A stretch of 64,000 bases of DNA. Source: a virus. The stretch lies in IMG/VR virus record IMGVR_UViG_3300042540_001929, positions 1 to 64,000 of that record, one strand, 5' to 3'. Below, piece by piece: positions 44,653 through 53,788 of the stretch. The position numbers and the translations under genes are program-made. How positions within the stretch are numbered: position 1 is the stretch's first letter; each line of letters opens with the position of its first letter. The notes beneath the pieces were generated by a model. The model was not told where the DNA came from. It saw only the letters and a program-made list of their open reading frames with translations, and searched no databases.

Positions 44653-45423
44653 TTGGGATTTTCTGTTTCAAACTTTGATGAATTTTTAGGTGAAAATGAT
44701 TTGGGCCGTGCCCAATCATCTCCTGTACTTTCTCCAAAAATATGGGATAAATATAAACATCATTCTGGCCAAATTAAATGGGATTTAGATCCCATTGTAA
44801 GAAAAAAATTACTTCGAATATCCGAAACATTCGTCCAAAATGTTGAGGATTCAATTGGTCATAAATGTGAAGTTTCGGATGTTCGTTTAGTAGGTCCCAT
44901 GTGTGGACCGAAATATACTGAGGATTCACCTTTAGAAATTGAGATTGTTTTTGATTTGGATTCGCACAGCGAATCCAAAGGATTGGTGGCAGAAAAAATA
45001 AACCACCAGGCTTTTTTGTGGCATTCAAATCCAGAAACTACTTTAAGGGGACATGAGGTTGAACTTGAGGTTTTAGGCGAAGGGGAATCCCTATCTAAAT
45101 CTGGTGTTTATTCTTTGAAAGAATCTAAATGGAAAAAGTTACCCAATTTGGAAGAAAATGAAAATTTCGATCTAGACGAAAAAAGCGCCATCAATGTTTG
45201 TTATCTACTAGAAAAGTTAGAAAGAATCCAAAATTCTGAATTTACAGATCCTAAAGTCGAAAAACAGATTATTAAAAAAGTTCAGGCTAAACTTGGTAAA
45301 CTAAGAAAAAAAGCTTTCGATGGAAATTCCAAAACTTTGTTAGAAAGTTCATCTTATCATAAGCTCCTTAAAGGTGGATACATAAAGAGGCTTGTTAAAA
45401 TCCTAGATCTGAAACATAAATAA
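44653..45423 (+). CDS. Nucleotidyltransferase-fold-like protein with degenerate active site
   Basis: About 256 residues. LSPKIWDKYK, DPIVRKKLLRISETFV, CEVSDVRLVGPMCGPKYTED, GHEVELEVLGEGESLSKSGV and YSLKESKWKKLP follow the order of a phage family with LNPKLWD ... VREKLLEIA ... ILTGSLANYNxxxxSDIDLH ... SGVYSVxxxxW. In that family GSxxNY...SDIDL is the nucleotidyltransferase active site; here it reads GPMCGPKYTEDSPLEIEI, so catalysis is doubtful. The N-terminal VSNFDEFLGEN resembles a capsid-targeting leader. The start is uncertain (TTG; an ATG at 44642 is out of frame). Confidence 0.6.
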   Translation: MGFSVSNFDEFLGENDLGRAQSSPVLSPKIWDKYKHHSGQIKWDLDPIVRKKLLRISETFVQNVEDSIGHKCEVSDVRLVGPMCGPKYTEDSPLEIEIVFDLDSHSESKGLVAEKINHQAFLWHSNPETTLRGHEVELEVLGEGESLSKSGVYSLKESKWKKLPNLEENENFDLDEKSAINVCYLLEKLERIQNSEFTDPKVEKQIIKKVQAKLGKLRKKAFDGNSKTLLESSSYHKLLKGGYIKRLVKILDLKHK

Positions 45424-45432
45424 TAATAAAAT

Positions 45433-48075
45433 ATGATTTTACTTTTTAAAAAAAATTCGACTTTCACTGCAAGTCAAGATCCGGATTCACCCGGATCAGT
45501 TTTCCCTATTATTTCCTTCCCTACTAGCGTAGAGGGAACGCCCACCGATCTTAATGATTTTCAGTGGTGGTCATACACAGATAAATGGCAACAATGGTTG
45601 AAAAAAAATCCTAGAAGTTGGACTGCAGAAGCAGAATCATATTTTGACGTTGGTCAATCTTTGTTAGAAGATTTTGAAGAGGTAGAAGATTTCTATCGTC
45701 AATTTTTTGATTTTCAAAAAAATTCAATAATTAATTCGGGCCGAATTTCTGGATTCGATGAATTTTTAAAAGTTTATGAAGCGGAGGAAAATACAGGAAA
45801 CTCCAAAGAAAGAGCCACAAAATTCATGTATGCGGTCGAACAACTACAAAAAAACGGAGTACTAAAGGACACATTGCAACTCGATACATTAAAGGAAGAA
45901 GAAGATTATGCAATTGTTTTTGATCCGTTTGACGAGTCTGGAAGTCCAGTACCAGAAGGAAGACAGGCAATAAAATTCAAGAAAATTAAGGACACCCCAA
46001 AATTAGTAATAGGTGAGATGACCTATTCAATTCCACTGGGGACAGAACCAAAAACAGATGCTAAAGCTTATTTGTTGGACGTTGCTGAATTTACTTCTAA
46101 AGTATTAACTGCAGGTATTGGTTTAGCTGCAGTTGTCGTAGCATCAAAAGTAGCAGGTTCTGTAGCCGCATCTATGTTTTTATGGAAAAAAGCTAAAGGA
46201 ATTTTTAAGGGGACAGAAAGGGTTAAATCTATTGCTCAGAAAGGAACTTGGGAATCAATCAAAAATTTTTTTGGTGGTGGTCCTTCGTTAGAAGGTAAAA
46301 CAGTTAAACTACCAAATGGGGTATTTGTAAAAGATGGTGTTCCTTATGTTAAGAGGGGCGGAAAAACCATAAAGCTTGCTGGAGCGGTTGGAAAAAATGC
46401 CATGAACAGAGCTAAAATTAAATTGTCTGGTAAGGTAGCTGGGAAGGGAGCAGCCAAAGCAGGATCTAAACTTCTTGGCAGAGGAGTTACTAAATTTTTA
46501 GGACCGATTGGACTTGGACTTGCTGCAGTGGACATTATTCAATCTTCTTACAATTGGTTTTCAAGTAAACAAGCTCCCAGGTATGGAGAGGTAGATGATT
46601 TCGCATCCAAAGTATTTGAACCTGGAAAAATTCAAATTGGTAAACCAATCACAGTGTGTTGGACGAATGATGCTGGAGGAGGATGGGCTTCTTATATATT
46701 TTCAACTGACACCAGGACAACCATGGACTTGATTAAAATATTAGAAATCGACGGATTATCTTATTTTATGTTGATTGATGTTCATTCCAAAGAATTAAAA
46801 AAATTGGTAACTGAGAATGAGCTCGTTTTACTAGTTTTTAATGAGAATGATAAATTCGAACATGGGGTTTTAGATAATGATGATCTAGAATTTGAAATGG
46901 TTGCTTTACAGAATATGGATGATTACAAGATGGCAACTTCTTTTGTAGGATATTGTGATTGGGATGAGATGGAAAAAGCTTATCAAGAAGCTCCAGACAA
47001 AACTTATTATGTACCAGAAGGAGCTCCAGAATCTTATGAATTTAATTTCCAAAACCAAGGTGGGAACAAATTGAATGTTTCCGGAAAACTTTTATCCGAA
47101 TCTGAGTTGGATAATTTGGGGGTCGAAAGATTTTTACCTGACTTTGCTGGGCAAGGTAATTCTGATATGAAAGAGAATAATAATTTCTTGGCGGAAACTT
47201 CGAAATTTTTAAATGAAAAAACATCTACACTCTCTTTTGATGAATTTAATTTCATCTTTGAAGCAACAAATTCTCGAGGTGATAGCGAATCTTCAGAAGA
47301 TACAGAATCAACAGAAAAAGAGAAAAATAGTTCGAAAAAATCTAATATCCCTGATGTAGAAGATCTGGAAAAACAATGGATTGAGGATTATGAAAGGTCA
47401 GAAAAAATCCAAAATCAAAAAGAAAAATCCAATGAAAACCAAGAAAATTCAACTTATTCTAGATTGTCACTCCCAATTTATCAGATAAATACAATAGAAT
47501 TTGTTGATCCCGAAGTTAAAGACAGAAAGCCGGAAATTAAATATTTTGTAGTTGGTGATGAAAGTTTAGAAGCTTCCCCTGGTGATCCTATCGTAGTTGA
47601 AGTTACATCAAACGATCCTGTTTATAATCCTCGTTTTGGACTTGCAACTTACGAAAAGCCTAAAGAAGTGGAAGAACCAGAAGAAGAGGAAGAAATAGCT
47701 CCGCTTCAGCCTGGTCCAGAAGACGGAGAAGATGAAAAAGTGAAGGCATCCCCGAAAGATGTAAGCATAGTTGATAGGAAAAGAAGATTAATCATTAAAG
47801 ATGACCCGTCTGGGGAGGCAGGAGAAGACGTGAATGTAGCAGAAGAATTTTTAACTCCAGATCAACGAAAAGAATTAGGAATTGAAAATTGGAAAACCGT
47901 TACAAAAGTTACATTGGTTTATGATAGAGATAAAAAGCCAACCAAGGTGATTTTGAAAAACAAAGAGGCAGGAATTCTAGGAGATAGAGTCAGAAGAATA
48001 AAAAGGGGACAAGCAGGTTTTGACGCCGCTGTAAAATTTGCAGAAGAAATTAAAGATAGAATTTCTTACAAATAA
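45433..48075 (+). CDS. Large head-region protein, unknown
   Basis: An 880-residue protein upstream of the protease-scaffold and capsid genes. Residues 210-250 are hydrophobic (LTAGIGLAAVVVASKVAGSV); residues 310-370 are Gly/Ala/Lys-rich (GKVAGKGAAKAGSKLLGRGV), followed by another hydrophobic helix. The second half is acidic. Around residue 600, DEFNFIFEATNSRG looks like a prohead-protease site (F-E|A). The hydrophobic, basic middle could bind membrane or DNA, as in ejected internal proteins (inference). No family recognised. Confidence 0.5.
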   Translation: MILLFKKNSTFTASQDPDSPGSVFPIISFPTSVEGTPTDLNDFQWWSYTDKWQQWLKKNPRSWTAEAESYFDVGQSLLEDFEEVEDFYRQFFDFQKNSIINSGRISGFDEFLKVYEAEENTGNSKERATKFMYAVEQLQKNGVLKDTLQLDTLKEEEDYAIVFDPFDESGSPVPEGRQAIKFKKIKDTPKLVIGEMTYSIPLGTEPKTDAKAYLLDVAEFTSKVLTAGIGLAAVVVASKVAGSVAASMFLWKKAKGIFKGTERVKSIAQKGTWESIKNFFGGGPSLEGKTVKLPNGVFVKDGVPYVKRGGKTIKLAGAVGKNAMNRAKIKLSGKVAGKGAAKAGSKLLGRGVTKFLGPIGLGLAAVDIIQSSYNWFSSKQAPRYGEVDDFASKVFEPGKIQIGKPITVCWTNDAGGGWASYIFSTDTRTTMDLIKILEIDGLSYFMLIDVHSKELKKLVTENELVLLVFNENDKFEHGVLDNDDLEFEMVALQNMDDYKMATSFVGYCDWDEMEKAYQEAPDKTYYVPEGAPESYEFNFQNQGGNKLNVSGKLLSESELDNLGVERFLPDFAGQGNSDMKENNNFLAETSKFLNEKTSTLSFDEFNFIFEATNSRGDSESSEDTESTEKEKNSSKKSNIPDVEDLEKQWIEDYERSEKIQNQKEKSNENQENSTYSRLSLPIYQINTIEFVDPEVKDRKPEIKYFVVGDESLEASPGDPIVVEVTSNDPVYNPRFGLATYEKPKEVEEPEEEEEIAPLQPGPEDGEDEKVKASPKDVSIVDRKRRLIIKDDPSGEAGEDVNVAEEFLTPDQRKELGIENWKTVTKVTLVYDRDKKPTKVILKNKEAGILGDRVRRIKRGQAGFDAAVKFAEEIKDRISYK

Positions 48076-48116
48076 TTAACAAGTGTTAAAAACTCAAAAT
48101 TTTGTAAAGTTATTTT

Positions 48117-48124
48117 GATATATA
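48117..48124 (+). promoter_or_regulatory. Putative late promoter element GATATATA
   Basis: GATATATAAGAGATAAAA, 16 bases before the ATG at 48141, in front of the protease-scaffold and capsid genes. Confidence 0.5.
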
Positions 48125-48140
48125 AGAGATAAAAAAAAGA

Positions 48141-50174
48141 ATGATGATGGAAGATTTACCTTTTATGAATGAGAATCTGGTGTTTATCTTGGAGAAGCAA
48201 GGTCATCACGTTGAGGCTTCTAAAGACTCAGATGGCTACACTTTAAAAGGTATTGCAGCACAGTTCGGGAAAGAAAACAATAACAACAGAATTTACGAAG
48301 AAAGTGAATATCTCCCACATTTGGATTACCTGAATGATAAGATCAAACAAAAGAGATTGGTTGGAGAGTTGGATCATCCTGAAAAATTTGATGTCTCTTT
48401 GAAGAATATCTCTCATATCATCGAGGATCTCCAATACGACAAAAGCGGAAGAGTACTTAAAATCACGGTAAAATTGCTTGACACTCCTGCTGGCCAAATA
48501 GCCAAGAAATTGGTTGATGCAGGCATTCCACTTTCTATTTCTTCTCGTGCAGCTGGAAATGTTGGCCCAGATAAGAAAGTTCAAATTAAAAAAATCTTCA
48601 CTTATGATCTTGTAGCAGATCCAGGTTTTCAGGATGCTCAATTAGAAAGAGTATACGAAAGCGCTGGTTTTACATTCTCTGATTTTTCGAATCGGAACAA
48701 AAATTCAGTTGTTCACGATCTAAAATGTCTCAACGAGTCTTTAGGTATCAAAAATGATTCGGGAGTGATGATATATAAGGTTGACGATAATGAAGAATTT
48801 AAAAAAATACTCAAATCAGACAAAAATAAAAATAACATCATGGAGTCCAGAAAAGAATATGTAACGAGTGAAGAACTCAACAATTATTCCATTTTCTTAA
48901 AGAAAAAAATGGATGAGCTCGAGTCTCAAATCCGCGAGGCTAAGACCACTCAGAATTTGGTAGAAAGCTCAGATTCTTATACAAAACAACTCGAGGAAAG
49001 AGTAGATCGTCTAGAAAAATACTGCGAGTATTTGGCAGAAAATCTGGAAGCATCTATCAAGTATGGCGAATACGTTGCAGAGAATTTGGACAACTCCATT
49101 ACTTACAGCAAATATCTCGCAGAGAATCTTGACAAGAATATCTCCTATTCTAAATACCTCGCAGAGAACGTTGACAAGTCAATTTTGTATTCCGAGTATG
49201 TGGCAGAGAACGTGGATAAAGGTATTAACTACTCTAAATATCTCGCAGAAAAATTGGATGACACCATTCAATATTCCGAATATCTTGCAGAGAATGTGGA
49301 TCACACTATTGCCTACTCAGAATATCTGGCAGAAAATGTAGACAGAAATATTTCTTATTCTGAATATCTCGCAGAGAAGTTAGATAGAAACATTTCTTAT
49401 GCTGAATATCTCGCGGAGAATTTGGACAAAGGTATTGCCTACTCAGAATATCTTGGTGAAAACCTTGATAAAGGTATTGCCTACTCAGAATATATTGGCG
49501 AAAAATTAGAACAAGGAATTTCTTATTCCGAATATTTGGCAGAAAATGTAAACAGAACAATTTCTTATTCTGAATACATAGCCGAAAAATTAAATGGCAC
49601 GATTTCGTACACCGAGTCTTTGTCTGAAAGCGTAGGATATCAACCAGTGGTTGAAAAAGACGCACGGAGACAGGCAGAAGTCGCCTCAAGAACTGAATTA
49701 GCGGAGTCTGGGTTTGCAGGAGATTATACAAATCTTGGCAAACAAATTGATTTCCTAATTGAGTCGGTCCAAACCCAAAAGACCGAAAATGATCAAAGAA
49801 AGGCTGAAAGCAAATGGCAGCCTACTGCTCAAACACAAAAAGCAGAACAAGTTCTCAACGAGAATGCAGACGCCAAACCAACATCTGGCCACAAGTTCAT
49901 CGACGAGATGCCAACAGAGTATGCTCCGATTTGGGAGTCATTGAGCGAAGGACATAAGCAATCAATTATTGCCCAGTCTATTTTCCACAATCTCAATACA
50001 CCTTATCAGATCAGAAATTTCTGGTCAACCCGTCAATTTGGACCTAAGCCTCTGGCTATGCAAAAATTGCAAGAGAACGAAAACATATCAGAGTCTTCAA
50101 ACAGTCAGGCAACCGCTGCTTACAGCAACGATTATCTGAGCTGGGTGGCTAAGTCACTAGAAGGCAAATTCTAA
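48141..50174 (+). CDS. 21: Prohead protease (gp21-like) fused to a repeat scaffold (gp22-like)
   Basis: A 677-residue protein. Residues 30-170 are a gp21-type prohead protease: LVGELDHP with His79, then GIPLSISSRAAGNVG with the Ser132-Ser135 cluster, and FTYDLVADPGFQDAQL. Residues 240-285 are a coiled coil. Residues 293-488 contain 14 tandem 14-residue repeats (YSEYLAENLDKGI type). The last 100 residues are a separate helical segment (YAPIWESLSEGHKQSIIAQS). T4 encodes protease (gp21) and scaffold (gp22) separately; here one chain appears to hold both. Candidate self-cleavage sites (LNE|S, LNE|N, LSE|G) lie around the repeat. Next gene is the capsid protein. Confidence 0.85.
   Translation: MMMEDLPFMNENLVFILEKQGHHVEASKDSDGYTLKGIAAQFGKENNNNRIYEESEYLPHLDYLNDKIKQKRLVGELDHPEKFDVSLKNISHIIEDLQYDKSGRVLKITVKLLDTPAGQIAKKLVDAGIPLSISSRAAGNVGPDKKVQIKKIFTYDLVADPGFQDAQLERVYESAGFTFSDFSNRNKNSVVHDLKCLNESLGIKNDSGVMIYKVDDNEEFKKILKSDKNKNNIMESRKEYVTSEELNNYSIFLKKKMDELESQIREAKTTQNLVESSDSYTKQLEERVDRLEKYCEYLAENLEASIKYGEYVAENLDNSITYSKYLAENLDKNISYSKYLAENVDKSILYSEYVAENVDKGINYSKYLAEKLDDTIQYSEYLAENVDHTIAYSEYLAENVDRNISYSEYLAEKLDRNISYAEYLAENLDKGIAYSEYLGENLDKGIAYSEYIGEKLEQGISYSEYLAENVNRTISYSEYIAEKLNGTISYTESLSESVGYQPVVEKDARRQAEVASRTELAESGFAGDYTNLGKQIDFLIESVQTQKTENDQRKAESKWQPTAQTQKAEQVLNENADAKPTSGHKFIDEMPTEYAPIWESLSEGHKQSIIAQSIFHNLNTPYQIRNFWSTRQFGPKPLAMQKLQENENISESSNSQATAAYSNDYLSWVAKSLEGKF
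49017..49604 (+). repeat. Fourteen tandem 42-bp (14-residue) repeats in the scaffold region
   Basis: Protein unit (S/A)Y(S/A)(E/K)Y(L/V/I)(A/G)E(N/K)(L/V)(D/N)xxI, 14 copies with no gaps and a degenerate fifteenth at 49605-49646. DNA copies have diverged at third positions. Two heptads per unit and the Y/L/I pattern suggest a long amphipathic helix for the scaffold core. Confidence 0.9.
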
Positions 50175-50199
50175 AAAAACAAAAAAAATCTCTAAAAAA

Positions 50200-51927
50200 A
50201 TGAAACTAATTAACGAAGCTGAGATCTTCGATACCTGGTCGCCTATCATCGAACAGAAAGCTGGTATCACTGATCCTTCTAAAAAAGCGTGGTTGTCTAA
50301 ATACTGCCACTATCACTCCCTCAACGAATCTGCCGGTGCATACCAGTCGTTGAACGTTGTCAACGGCATGGGTCCCGTTGCACCTCCTGTCTTTCCTGGA
50401 GCAACACAAGCTACTTCGGTTGGTGGTTACGGTCCTAACCAAGGATTCTACAGCCAATCTTGGCAAGGTTCTGGCGATAAGTTTCCTTCACTTCTTCCTT
50501 TGGCTATTCAGGTAGCTGCGAAGACTGTAGGTTTCGATATCGTTCCAGTTATTCCTATGTCAGGTCCTTCTGGCGTTTTGTCTTACCTCGACTACGTGTA
50601 TGCCGGTGGTAAACTCAGTCCTCAATCCGTAGGTACTACCGCAGCCGATGCTTTGGCCGCTGCTCCTGCAATGATCAAATTGCAAATCACCACCCAGACA
50701 GACATGTCTTTACTAGTAGTAGGACCAGGCACACCAGGTACTACGTATTACATTACTAACGCTACATCAGCAGGTGCTTATATCTCTGCTAGGTTTGTTG
50801 GTCTTTCTAGGATTGACGGCTTCCCGATCTTCGAAATTATCGGAATTACAGAAGGCGAATCTGTTGCTTCCGTTGTTAATGGGGGTGCAACTAAAGTTGG
50901 TACTTCAATCAACGGAGCTGAAGTTGGTACTACCACATCTACTGCTTCTTTGGTTAAAGCTTTGGAAGATCATATCCAAGGTTTCTCTGGAGCTGGTTTC
51001 TATGACGACCAGAACTGGCAGGGTCCTTTCGTAGATGGTACGAGGACTTACAATCCAATGCTTAGAGGCGTAGGTGAAGAAAACTACTACAACTTGATGG
51101 GTCTTTCGACCTTCACGAAGTTCGTAGAAGCTGACACCTTCCAGGTAGCTGCTTCCGTCACTACGGAGCAAATCCAGGACCTTAACAAGCAGTTCGGTAT
51201 CGACGTCATTTCTATGATCGAGAACGCACTGGTTAATGAGGTTTCTCAGGCGATTAACAAGCACATTCTGGCCAGAGCTTTTGCTCTCGGTTGGTCTAAC
51301 TGTTATGACTTCAACACAGTTGAAGGTCAAAACCTGAACCTGAATTTGGTTCTTGGTGGACTTGCTGGTTCTTACACCATTCCTTCCTATGTTGGAAAAA
51401 CAGACCAGCCTTTGACTATGACTGGTACCGCAGGTCCTGCAAATGGTGGATATGAAAACTTGTCAACTCTACAGAGAAGACTTTTCTCCCGTATCCTTGC
51501 AGCCGCTAACGTGGTAGCAAACAGAGGTAGAAGGGGTCCTGCTAACTTCATCGTCACCAATGCAAACTTGGCTTCGGCGATGCAAGATATCAGCCAATTC
51601 ACCTTTGCTCCTTTCACCAATACCTTGACTCAGAACAACGGTACTTTGTACCCAGTTGGATCTTTGGCCGGTATGACCGTGTATGTGGATCAAAACATGA
51701 GGTACAACGACACCAGAATCCTCGTTGGAAGAAAAGGTGGTGATGATGAGCCAGGTCTCAAATTCATGCCTTACATGATGGCAGAATCGATTCAGACAAT
51801 CTCTGAAGGTACAATGTCACCTAAAATCGCAGTTAAGTCTCGTTACTCTCTAGTAGAAGCTGGTTTCCACCCAGAAACCATGTATCTCTGCTTCAATGTT
51901 AACCTGCCTACTGGCGGTCTGGTTTAA
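50200..51927 (+). CDS. 23: Major capsid protein, gp23-like
   Basis: A 575-residue HK97-fold capsid protein. The opening KLINEAEIFDTWSPIIEQKA mirrors the T4 gp23 start (AELLNKWKPLLE). A processing site LNE|S at residues 41-43 precedes SAGAYQSLNVVNGMGP, which would be the mature N-terminus. PLAIQVAAKTVGFDIVPVIP then MSGPSGVLSYLDYVY matches gp23 (PNLIAFDICGVQPMNSPTGQVFALRAVYG). The ATG follows an unusually A-rich leader (50174-50199), a strong initiation context in Bacteroidota. Codons are less AT-rich than in neighbours, as expected for the most expressed gene. A strong terminator follows. Confidence 0.95.
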   Translation: MKLINEAEIFDTWSPIIEQKAGITDPSKKAWLSKYCHYHSLNESAGAYQSLNVVNGMGPVAPPVFPGATQATSVGGYGPNQGFYSQSWQGSGDKFPSLLPLAIQVAAKTVGFDIVPVIPMSGPSGVLSYLDYVYAGGKLSPQSVGTTAADALAAAPAMIKLQITTQTDMSLLVVGPGTPGTTYYITNATSAGAYISARFVGLSRIDGFPIFEIIGITEGESVASVVNGGATKVGTSINGAEVGTTTSTASLVKALEDHIQGFSGAGFYDDQNWQGPFVDGTRTYNPMLRGVGEENYYNLMGLSTFTKFVEADTFQVAASVTTEQIQDLNKQFGIDVISMIENALVNEVSQAINKHILARAFALGWSNCYDFNTVEGQNLNLNLVLGGLAGSYTIPSYVGKTDQPLTMTGTAGPANGGYENLSTLQRRLFSRILAAANVVANRGRRGPANFIVTNANLASAMQDISQFTFAPFTNTLTQNNGTLYPVGSLAGMTVYVDQNMRYNDTRILVGRKGGDDEPGLKFMPYMMAESIQTISEGTMSPKIAVKSRYSLVEAGFHPETMYLCFNVNLPTGGLV

Positions 51928-51948
51928 TCCTAACCAGATAACAACAAG

Positions 51949-51976
51949 AACCCCAGGCTTCGGTCTGGGGTTTTTT
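51949..51976 (+). terminator. Rho-independent terminator after the capsid gene
   Basis: Stem CCCCAGGC / GTCTGGGG closed by a TTCG tetraloop and followed by six T. It lies 22 bases after the capsid stop and 15 bases before the next promoter element. Confidence 0.95.
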
Positions 51977-51990
51977 GTTTGTGAAGAAAA

Positions 51991-51998
51991 GATATATA
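51991..51998 (+). promoter_or_regulatory. Putative late promoter element GATATATA
   Basis: Directly after the capsid terminator and 21 bases before the ATG at 52020; a good candidate for a genuine promoter of the internal-head-protein genes. Confidence 0.55.
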
Positions 51999-52019
51999 GA
52001 TAAAAATAAAACCCAAGTC

Positions 52020-52601
52020 ATGTCAAAAGTAAAGGATTTTAATTCCTATATAGATTTACAATTTGGCTCAAAATCCAACGATTCTCACCTCAAAGAAGGG
52101 TTTATGGATTCTTTAGCAAATGCAATAGATTCAATAATGCCTTATTCTAAGACCAAAACAATTAATTATATAGTAGATAATATTTTGGAATATGAAAAAG
52201 ATTTGCTTCAAGCAAAATATGATTTGAAAAAAACTTTGCGTAATATGGATCTTAAGTTGAAAGGTATTCGTGATAGAACACCAATCAATCAAGATGCAGT
52301 CGAATCAATCAAAGAACAAATTGAAGCGAAGAAAAATGAATATAAAGCTATGGTTAAATCAAAATCTACAGCAATTGAAAAAGCGAAAGAATTATTAAGA
52401 AAAGAGGGAGCGAAATCTCCACGTTTAAAAGAAGTTATAAAAGCAAAAATGGCTGAGTTAGAAATTGATTTAGCTGAATTTGAATATGATTTGGCTAAAA
52501 AAATTTCTGCAGAAGCTTCAGAAATTGAAAATCTAAAAGATGCTTTAGATCAGGCAAAGAAAGAAGCACAGGAAATGATAAATAAATTGACTACCCCTTA
52601 A
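52020..52601 (+). CDS. Probable internal head protein with capsid-targeting-like leader
   Basis: About 193 residues from ATG 52020 (upstream TTG codons lie in the terminator and promoter). The leader MSKVKDFNSYIDLQFGSKSN continues to HLKE|G, a possible prohead protease site at residues 24-27. The rest is a long charged coiled coil (EYEKDLLQAKYDLKKTLRNM and onwards). No enzyme motif. Position after the capsid gene and the leader suggest a protein packed in the prohead. Confidence 0.55.
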   Translation: MSKVKDFNSYIDLQFGSKSNDSHLKEGFMDSLANAIDSIMPYSKTKTINYIVDNILEYEKDLLQAKYDLKKTLRNMDLKLKGIRDRTPINQDAVESIKEQIEAKKNEYKAMVKSKSTAIEKAKELLRKEGAKSPRLKEVIKAKMAELEIDLAEFEYDLAKKISAEASEIENLKDALDQAKKEAQEMINKLTTP

Positions 52602-52615
52602 AATAAACACAAAAT

Positions 52616-53524
52616 ATGGTTTATAATTTTAAACAATGGGACCTTCACAATTCATTGAATGAAGGAAACTCAATGAAAGATATTTTAAATTGGTTTGGAA
52701 ACTTTTTTGGTGGAAAAACAAGTAAGATTGATTCATATTTGGAAGACATTATCCAAATAGAAGAAGATTACACAAAAGAATGGGATAAAATTGCTACCGA
52801 GATAGATGCTCTTCAGGTACAAAAGGCCCAAATTACAAACGATCCAGCGGAATCTAGAAAGTTGGATCGTATGATTGATAGGAACGAAAAACTACTTCAG
52901 TCTATGTTAGTTAAGAAAAATTCATCTATTTCTGATATAGAGGAAAAGGTTAGAAAAATTGTGGAAAAAAATTCTAAATTAGTCTCTTATTGGAATTTGA
53001 AGAAAAGCAGGGCAGAAAAAGAAATTGCTGAACGCTTATATGATGTGGCAAAAAAACTTACCAACACAGATCTAGGAGAAGAACTATATGATAAGTACAA
53101 AAAGGCTGCTTTGATTGCCAAAGAAAAAGATGAGGATTTCAGAAAAAAATATGGCGAGATGAAATTGCCAACCGAAGAATTCGTTAAGTCTTCTTCTGTA
53201 AAAATGTCTAAAAATTACGGTCCTTCTAAAATTGCCAAATCTACTCTCAATAAAATTTTGGGTTATTCTGGAACTGAATTTGAAAAATACGCACAAGAAT
53301 TAGGTAAAGAAAACACAAAAGATCTAATAAGAGAATTGACACGGGTTAAAAATGAAATGTGTGCTATTAGAGATCTAGATGTGGAAAGATTAGAAGCAGA
53401 CGCGGCTAAAATTGGTATGAGCGATGCTCAGCTTAAAAGAGAAATTAGAGACTTGAAAACAAAGCATACCGACAAAATAGGTGACGTCAGAACGAAAATA
53501 ACAATAGCCAGAAGATATGACTAA
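52616..53524 (+). CDS. Probable internal head protein, coiled coil
   Basis: A 302-residue protein. Leader MVYNFKQWDLHNSLNEGNSM with a LNE|G site at residues 14-17. The body is a Lys/Glu-rich coiled coil (DYTKEWDKIATEIDALQVQK, DVERLEADAAKIGMSDAQLK). It shares architecture with the gene before it (leader, short amphipathic segment, coiled coil), so the two may be distant paralogues. It overlaps the next gene by eight bases. Confidence 0.55.
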   Translation: MVYNFKQWDLHNSLNEGNSMKDILNWFGNFFGGKTSKIDSYLEDIIQIEEDYTKEWDKIATEIDALQVQKAQITNDPAESRKLDRMIDRNEKLLQSMLVKKNSSISDIEEKVRKIVEKNSKLVSYWNLKKSRAEKEIAERLYDVAKKLTNTDLGEELYDKYKKAALIAKEKDEDFRKKYGEMKLPTEEFVKSSSVKMSKNYGPSKIAKSTLNKILGYSGTEFEKYAQELGKENTKDLIRELTRVKNEMCAIRDLDVERLEADAAKIGMSDAQLKREIRDLKTKHTDKIGDVRTKITIARRYD

Positions 53525-53786
53525 AATTATTTTAAATCTTGGGGATTTCCCTTTGAACGAGGATGTTAATTCAGATTTAGTAAATGCTAAGAAGGCGGTG
53601 AATGATCAATTGCAAGCCATTAGGGACGAAATCCAAAATGAAAAGAATCAATCAGAGGTAGCTCAAAAAACTGCCAGTTTAAAAAAACAAGCGACTCTAT
53701 ATGCTGCATTACCTGCTATGCTGAATAAACTGGCAACATCAATGGAAGCTAAAGAAAAATCTGGAGATAAAACAAACATATACTAA
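53517..53786 (+). CDS. Small internal head protein candidate
   Basis: An 89-residue protein: leader MTKIILNLGDFPLNEDVNSD with a LNE|D site at residues 13-16, then a single coiled coil (AKKAVNDQLQAIRDEIQNEK) and a short helical end. After cleavage a peptide of about 74 residues would remain. Coupled to both neighbours by overlap or a two-base gap. Confidence 0.55.
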   Translation: MTKIILNLGDFPLNEDVNSDLVNAKKAVNDQLQAIRDEIQNEKNQSEVAQKTASLKKQATLYAALPAMLNKLATSMEAKEKSGDKTNIY

Positions 53787-53788
53787 AG

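Noticed and set aside
48769-48776. GATATATA inside the protease-scaffold gene
   Set aside because: Lies within coding sequence with no gene start close downstream; used only as a reminder that the motif also occurs by chance.
49063-49341. Open frames in other phases within the scaffold repeat
   Set aside because: They are by-products of the 42-bp repeat (repeating Trp/Thr/Asn pattern) and not conserved in design.
49017-49604. Regular 42-bp repeats as a possible CRISPR array
   Set aside because: The repeats are in frame, contiguous without spacers, and code for a 14-residue helical unit.
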